Part shown: positions 60,201 through 64,000 of the stretch, one piece after another
Numbering within the stretch: the stretch's first letter is position 1
Layout: the number at the start of each line of letters is the position of its first letter
Assembly: GCA_023231065.1 (NCBI GenBank)
Contig: JALNWE010000007.1
Span: forward strand, 10,207-74,206
Direction: 5' to 3'
Length of the DNA: 64,000 nucleotides
Origin: Bacteroidales bacterium
Lineage (GTDB): Bacteria > Bacteroidota > Bacteroidia > Bacteroidales > FEN-979
Notes under the pieces: model-generated
The model's input: the letters and a program-made list of their open reading frames with translations, nothing else
What the model was told of the DNA's origin: nothing
Database searches by the model: none
Translations under genes and position numbers: made by a program

Positions 60201-63200
60201 CGCAATATGAAAGAGTGACCACGATGGCCCCCTCGAAAAAAGGGACTGAAATGGTTGAAAAATACAGCGCCAAAGTTATTCCCAGCGTTGCAGATCCTTC
60301 AAAAATTGCATCCAGCGCAAAAGTTGGAAACAATTATGCACCCAAATTCAGCCGTACCGTTTATTATAACCAAACCGGTGATCCTTCCGGAACTGCTTCT
60401 GCTTCACAAACCTTCCCCGACATGCCAACTTATTCCTGCGCAGCCGCTGACGATTTTGTAGTACCTGCAGGAGAAACCTGGAATGTTAGCCATGTATTTG
60501 TGAATGGTATATATTATAATGGTGGTTATGATGTTCCCGCAGTAGATGTCGTATTCTATACCGATGCTTCCGGCGCTCCCGGAACTGCAGTTGCTACTTA
60601 TTCCGCCATTGCAGCCATTGCTGATGAAACCGGTAATGTGAACGTATTCCTGCCAACTCCTGCTACCCTTACAGCCGGTACTTACTGGATGTCGTTTGCA
60701 GCCAATATGGCTTATGGTACCTATTATCAATGGATGTGGAGCAGGGAAAATGCGCCCATCATCCTGAATGAGTTTGAATGGCAGAACCCTGGTGATGGTT
60801 TTGGCACTGGTTATACAACCTGGACACCAGCTTCAACTGTATGGCCCGATGCTGAAGATTATAACTTAGGCTTTGCACTGAGCGACAGCACACAAGCCCC
60901 TCCTCCTACCGGATGGCTTGCTGCTAATCCTTTAACCGGAACAGTACCTGCCGGTAACAACGTGAATGTTGAAGTTACATTCGATGCAACCGGCCTTGCC
61001 GTTGGAGATTACAATGGTCTTCTTTCTGTGAACAGCAACGACCCGACCCACCCGGTGAAGGAAGTTCCTGCTTTGTTAAAAGTCAAAGTTCCCGGCCAGA
61101 TGCCTTTGGTTGAAGAGTGGAACTCAAGTGGCTTTACAGAAAATGAATGGACCTTTGATCCTGCCCAAAGCAACTGGTCAATCAATACTTCTATGGGTAA
61201 CCCCGCGCCTTCCGCACAATTCGGTTGGAGCCCCGAGGTTACAAATTACAGTTTTGCATTGGTTTCCAAAATACTGGATGCCACTGCTGTAACGGATAAT
61301 GTAACCCTGAAATTCGACCTCTCACTGAATAACTTCTCGACCGAAACCCTCGAAGGTATGGCCGTTGAAGTTTATGACGGTTCAACCTGGCAGATGGTTC
61401 AGGATTTCACAAATGTTAACGGTAGCTTCGACTTTACCAGTTATGCATTCAATATCACTTCATTTGCAGCCGGGAAAAGCTTCAATGTCCGTTTCCGCGC
61501 TTATGGTGAAGATTCCTTCAACATCAATTACTGGTATGTTGATAACATCAAGGTCTATCAGCAGATTGTCGGTAACCTTTCCGGTACCGTCACAAAGTTA
61601 GCTGATGGCACTCCGGTTGAAGGAGCTGTTGTTTCGATCGTAAATGACCTGAGCGGTGAATATACTGCTACCTCCGGCGCTAATGGCGTATATACCATTA
61701 CCGGCGCTGAAGCAGGCGATTATCTTTACATGGTCGAAAAAGATGGGTTCAACGTGGCTGTTGGCACCGTTGCCATTGTTGGCAACCAGACCACCACGCT
61801 GGACTTCCAGTTGACGGCCCCGATCGTCACTGTTGATCCTACTTCTATTACTGTAACTGTTCTTATTGGCACAACCACAACCCGCGAAGTGACCATAACC
61901 AATACTGGTAATGGCCCTGTGGATTGGAGTGGAAGCATCCATAATACAGTCGCCCAGAAAGTCATCAGCGTTCCTGCAAACAACACAAAAGTTGTACGCA
62001 GCGATGCTCCTACTTCCATCGGACGCGCCCCAAGGGGCACTTCAATGCCTTCGAAACCCCTGAATGGTAAAGGTGACCTCGGATATGCTTTTGATATTTA
62101 TCCGGGAATGACCTTCTTCTCTTTCAATACCGATGACCCTTCAACCCAGAGTGTCATCAGCACAATCGAAGGTTATAACCCCTTTGGCGGTACTTTCGAT
62201 GCGACCAATACCGACTTTATGTATATCATCGACGCCGATAACAACGAATTGAAGAAGGTTGACATTGCGACCGGCGCTGTTACTACCATTGGCCCATGCG
62301 CTACTACTGGTGGAGAAGACTGGACTGGTATTACCGTTGACAAGACCACAAACATCATGTATGGTATTTCAACGAATATCAGTGAATCCCACATCTATAC
62401 CATTAATATGGAAACAGGTGAAGCTACTCCTATTGGAGCAACGGGTATCCCCGGCGCTATTGATGTAGCTATCGACGGGACCGGCCAGATGTACAGCTTT
62501 GATCTTGTCAATGATGAATCATACAAAATTGACAAAGCTACTGGCGCTTCCACCTTATTAGGCTCTATTGGTTATAACGCCAATTATGCACAAGGCATGG
62601 GATGGGATCCCACTTCTGACATCGTTTACCTGGCCGCTTACAATGGCGACTCGGGCGAAGGTGAATTACGTATCCTCGACAGGGAAACCGGAAATACTAC
62701 CCTGGTTGGCAGTATGGGCGGTGAAATTGACGGCCTCGGATTCCCGGGCGGCGGTGGTGGCAATTGGGCCAGCATCAATCCTCCTTCCGGAGCTATCCCC
62801 GCTGGCGGTTCACAGGTTGTAACTGTGACTTTCGATGGTAATTATGTTCCCCCGCAAAAAGACCTTACCGTGACCGGTAACCTCATCTTTGCAACCGATC
62901 CTAATGTGGGTTCACCCGAAGTGGCCTTATCAATGACCATTACCGGAGATTTCTTCGGCGTCCTCCAGGGTACAGTTACCCACGGTGGCGTTCCTGTTGA
63001 AGGTGTTACCGTAACGGCGACCCGCGAGGAAACCCCGGTTTATACTTATACTATGGTAACCGGCGCTGATGGCGTATATTCATTCCCGGAAACCTTGTAC
63101 GGGACCTATGACTTCACCGCTGAAAAAGTTGGTTTCAACCCGTTCAGTGCTGTTGCCGGCGCTGTTGTTGTTGGCGCTCAAACCAAAACCTACGACATCG

Positions 63201-64000
63201 CGATGGTAGCCCCGATCATGGTTATCAACCCGTTGGAAATCAATGATACAGTTCAATCCGGAGAAATTATCACCCGGACCCTTACGGTCCAGAATACCGG
63301 TGATGGCACCCTGGATTGGGCTGCTGTAGCTGCTTCGACCGATAAACAAAAAGTTTCGGTCCCTGCAAGCAATAGCGTATTCACGCGCGGGACCGCTGCC
63401 CCTTCTATCGGCAGGGCCCCTGAAGGTACCCATGTTGCCGGTACCCCGGAAATCCAGCTGAAAGGCAGGTCACTTGGTTATGCATTCGATATCTATCCTG
63501 GAATGACCTTCTTCTCATTCAACACCGATGATCCTGGAACAACCACCACCATCAGTACGATTGAAGGTTATAACCCGTTTGGTGGGACATTCGATGCAGT
63601 GAATACTGACTTTATGTATATCATCGACGCCGATAACAACGAATTGAAGAAAGTTGACATTGCGACCGGTGCTGTTACATCCATTGGCCCATGCGCCACT
63701 ACTGGTGGAGAAGACTGGACTGGTATTACCGTTGACAAGACCACAAACATTATGTATGGTATTTCAACGGATATCAGTGAATCCCACATCTATACCATTA
63801 ATATGGAAACTGGTGTAGCTACGCCTATTGGTGCAACGGGTATCCCCGGCGCTATTGATGTAACTGTTGACGGAACCGGTCAAATGTATGCCATTGACCT
63901 CGTTAACGATGAAGCTTACAAAATCGACAAAGAAACCGGCGCATCTACCTTATTGGGCTCCCTTGGCTATGACGCCAACTATGCCCAGGGCATGGGCTGG
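57275..64000 (+). CDS. Giant modular secreted surface protein (3' end beyond the window)
   Basis: Read by hand, the frame from the ATG at 57275 is open to the last base: 2,242 codons without a stop. Signal peptide about 1-26 (LRLIKIFLILTAFLVGNFTF). Modules in order: a DDFTV-type beta-sandwich (about 119-279), two LamG-like modules (281-488 and 715-917) that share ATDFE, HSGVN and LDNDLA motifs, a fibronectin-III module (490-575), a GEVED module (578-711, CGIWVDWNGNYDF and YGETEDYTI), Ig-like stretches of the IANTGGADL type, a second DDF sandwich (about 1029-1206), a jelly-roll (1280-1430), and two carboxypeptidase-regulatory-like modules (1432-1514 and about 1893-1977). It then enters long repeats. 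A T9SS tail is expected at its end but is not in the window. Probably an adhesin or matrix protein. Confidence 0.9.
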   Translation, partial: MKPNLRLIKIFLILTAFLVGNFTFAQQKVLTEKDKLAKEAQVKQADLSQDRIDGAVAKFFRTTPFPGKIDFSTKGDRGQLYENGPFVTDPGAGVGGADVSLVASTENTLGSNMNFTLGYRIADDFTVTEDWTVDSILFYGYQTNSTLTSTFTGLYIQIWNGDPSSPTSSVIWGDLTTNRLTATHWTNCYRASDFTTTARPIMCVQANVAGLTLPAGSYWIDFSTTGSLSSGPWANPITITGQIETGNAIQYTGSEWQAIVDGLSGAAKGMPFTFYGASGGGAIYATDFESFIAGQQIACQDPEHWTTWSEDPCNATEDGYISTEFAHSGVNSAKIVLNNDQVLPMGNKTAGKYEYNLYMYVPTGYCGYYNILQDFAGASSVWAMQVYFHTDGTASLDATAAGAATFNFNHDQWIPISNIIDLDNDLAQLYVDGVLIYEWQYSLGAFGQSSLLQLSASDIFGGNDATNDPSGIPLFYLDDVEYKDITGPIVLNPPTNLQATVTDMNVHLTWDAPAQKAVLMGYNVYRNADLLTSSPITDLLYDDNNVPSGTYSYRVTAVYDEGESNPAGPVQVTLGYCTASSPCDEYIGNVAIGEINNTTDCTDGGYADYSALSTTVTPGTPVPITVTNGNPYTSDQCGIWVDWNGNYDFLDDPAVTVTGTPGGGPYTASIEAPAGTPDGSYRMRIRIMYTGTLTPCGAVSYGETEDYTINVGGGSPAIYATDFEAFTAGGQVACQDPVNWTTWSNAPCGTEDAYVSTDFAHSGVNAVKDELANDLVLQMGNKTTGKYELNFWMYIPADHGGYYNMLHNFAGTSSEWGFEFYFEDAGTAQLHAGGQIVSYPYNHDQWFEVSNVIDLDNDLAEVFIDGVSVLSWQWSLDPTSGEPGLNQLSAADFFSGTGASGIVNPLYYFDDISYTEAAPPTNPKIVVTPTSFTQQLQPGETATQTMNIANTGGADLTFSIDISYPVKSVKVINIKPQYERVTTMAPSKKGTEMVEKYSAKVIPSVADPSKIASSAKVGNNYAPKFSRTVYYNQTGDPSGTASASQTFPDMPTYSCAAADDFVVPAGETWNVSHVFVNGIYYNGGYDVPAVDVVFYTDASGAPGTAVATYSAIAAIADETGNVNVFLPTPATLTAGTYWMSFAANMAYGTYYQWMWSRENAPIILNEFEWQNPGDGFGTGYTTWTPASTVWPDAEDYNLGFALSDSTQAPPPTGWLAANPLTGTVPAGNNVNVEVTFDATGLAVGDYNGLLSVNSNDPTHPVKEVPALLKVKVPGQMPLVEEWNSSGFTENEWTFDPAQSNWSINTSMGNPAPSAQFGWSPEVTNYSFALVSKILDATAVTDNVTLKFDLSLNNFSTETLEGMAVEVYDGSTWQMVQDFTNVNGSFDFTSYAFNITSFAAGKSFNVRFRAYGEDSFNINYWYVDNIKVYQQIVGNLSGTVTKLADGTPVEGAVVSIVNDLSGEYTATSGANGVYTITGAEAGDYLYMVEKDGFNVAVGTVAIVGNQTTTLDFQLTAPIVTVDPTSITVTVLIGTTTTREVTITNTGNGPVDWSGSIHNTVAQKVISVPANNTKVVRSDAPTSIGRAPRGTSMPSKPLNGKGDLGYAFDIYPGMTFFSFNTDDPSTQSVISTIEGYNPFGGTFDATNTDFMYIIDADNNELKKVDIATGAVTTIGPCATTGGEDWTGITVDKTTNIMYGISTNISESHIYTINMETGEATPIGATGIPGAIDVAIDGTGQMYSFDLVNDESYKIDKATGASTLLGSIGYNANYAQGMGWDPTSDIVYLAAYNGDSGEGELRILDRETGNTTLVGSMGGEIDGLGFPGGGGGNWASINPPSGAIPAGGSQVVTVTFDGNYVPPQKDLTVTGNLIFATDPNVGSPEVALSMTITGDFFGVLQGTVTHGGVPVEGVTVTATREETPVYTYTMVTGADGVYSFPETLYGTYDFTAEKVGFNPFSAVAGAVVVGAQTKTYDIAMVAPIMVINPLEINDTVQSGEIITRTLTVQNTGDGTLDWAAVAASTDKQKVSVPASNSVFTRGTAAPSIGRAPEGTHVAGTPEIQLKGRSLGYAFDIYPGMTFFSFNTDDPGTTTTISTIEGYNPFGGTFDAVNTDFMYIIDADNNELKKVDIATGAVTSIGPCATTGGEDWTGITVDKTTNIMYGISTDISESHIYTINMETGVATPIGATGIPGAIDVTVDGTGQMYAIDLVNDEAYKIDKETGASTLLGSLGYDANYAQGMGW
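61817..63208 (+). repeat. Copy 1 of a ~1.4-kb internal repeat in the giant protein
   Basis: It encodes an Ig-like strand set (TREVTITNTGNGPVDWSG), a LGYAFDIYPGMTFFSFN beta-propeller-like region with MYIIDADNNELKKVD, and a carboxypeptidase-regulatory-like module. Copy 2 begins at 63209, an offset of 1,392-1,395 bp (464-465 residues). Confidence 0.9.
63209..64000 (+). repeat. Copy 2 of the ~1.4-kb internal repeat, cut by the window edge
   Basis: In the propeller-like section the DNA is almost identical to copy 1: comparing about 250 bp from 62214 with 63609 I count about eleven differences. The Ig-like section before it is much more diverged (TRTLTVQNTGDGTLDWAAV). Confidence 0.9.

Overview
The window is a piece of a Bacteroidota chromosome, most likely from the Bacteroidales or a neighbouring lineage. 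Three lines of sequence evidence support this. Several proteins end in type IX secretion (T9SS/Por) C-terminal sorting domains. Many genes are preceded by the Bacteroidota -7 promoter element TAnnTTTG instead of a sigma70 -10 box. The gene families are typical: an OMP_b-brl_3 TonB receptor, a PorT-like barrel, LVIVD repeats, GEVED domains and a sufBCDSE-DUF59 operon. No rRNA, tRNA, IS element, prophage or CRISPR array was seen. Species cannot be given from the sequence alone.

Layout. 1-9.5 kb is a secreted-protein region: the 3' end of a T9SS cargo gene, a small PID-CTERM-like peptide, two tandem endonuclease I genes with T9SS tails, and an LVIVD-repeat T9SS protein. 9.5-21.2 kb carries mixed housekeeping genes: pdxB, a radical SAM protein with an unusual cysteine spacing, a 34-residue Lys-rich peptide gene, a prolyl oligopeptidase, a YbgC-like thioesterase, a TonB-dependent receptor, thiL, a K+ channel and a nitroreductase. 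21.3-29.2 kb is the iron-sulfur operon sufB-C-D-S-E and a DUF59 gene, followed by dxs. 29.4-34 kb has a Gly/Trp/Tyr-rich lipoprotein, an NAD(P)-binding protein, an APC permease, a TauE/SafE permease and a dCMP-deaminase-like enzyme. 34-38.9 kb has an M6-family T9SS metalloprotease and a three-gene minus-strand cluster (M20 hydrolase, LOG protein, P-loop kinase). 39.1-49.6 kb holds manA, a LolC/E-type permease, a methyltransferase, rbfA, an MsbA-like exporter, an S13 peptidase lacking its usual insert domain, a second M20 hydrolase, a TPR protein and ksgA. 49.6-56.8 kb holds a GT-C-like membrane protein, a flippase, mtnA, a small lipoprotein, a PorT-like barrel, serS, rpmA and rplU. From 57,275 to the window edge runs one uninterrupted frame of more than 2,240 codons: a giant modular surface protein that continues beyond the window.

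The most unusual structure is not a gene. Short tandem repeats with a period of exactly seven bases, in three sequence families (RGTCAAT, GGAGATG-like and ATCCTGT), occur at least nine times. They lie between genes, supply the sufS start codon and the stop codon of an oxidoreductase gene, sit at the -33 position of the dxs and msbA-like promoters, and are embedded in frame in three coding genes (an amino-acid permease, a TPR protein signal peptide and ksgA). A second dispersed family of imperfect palindromes lies upstream of three genes. Other points of interest are two tandem nucleases sharing a Cys-flanked module before the sorting domain, near-identical 1.4-kb internal repeats in the giant protein, the CX4CX2C radical SAM motif, and the shortened S13 peptidase.
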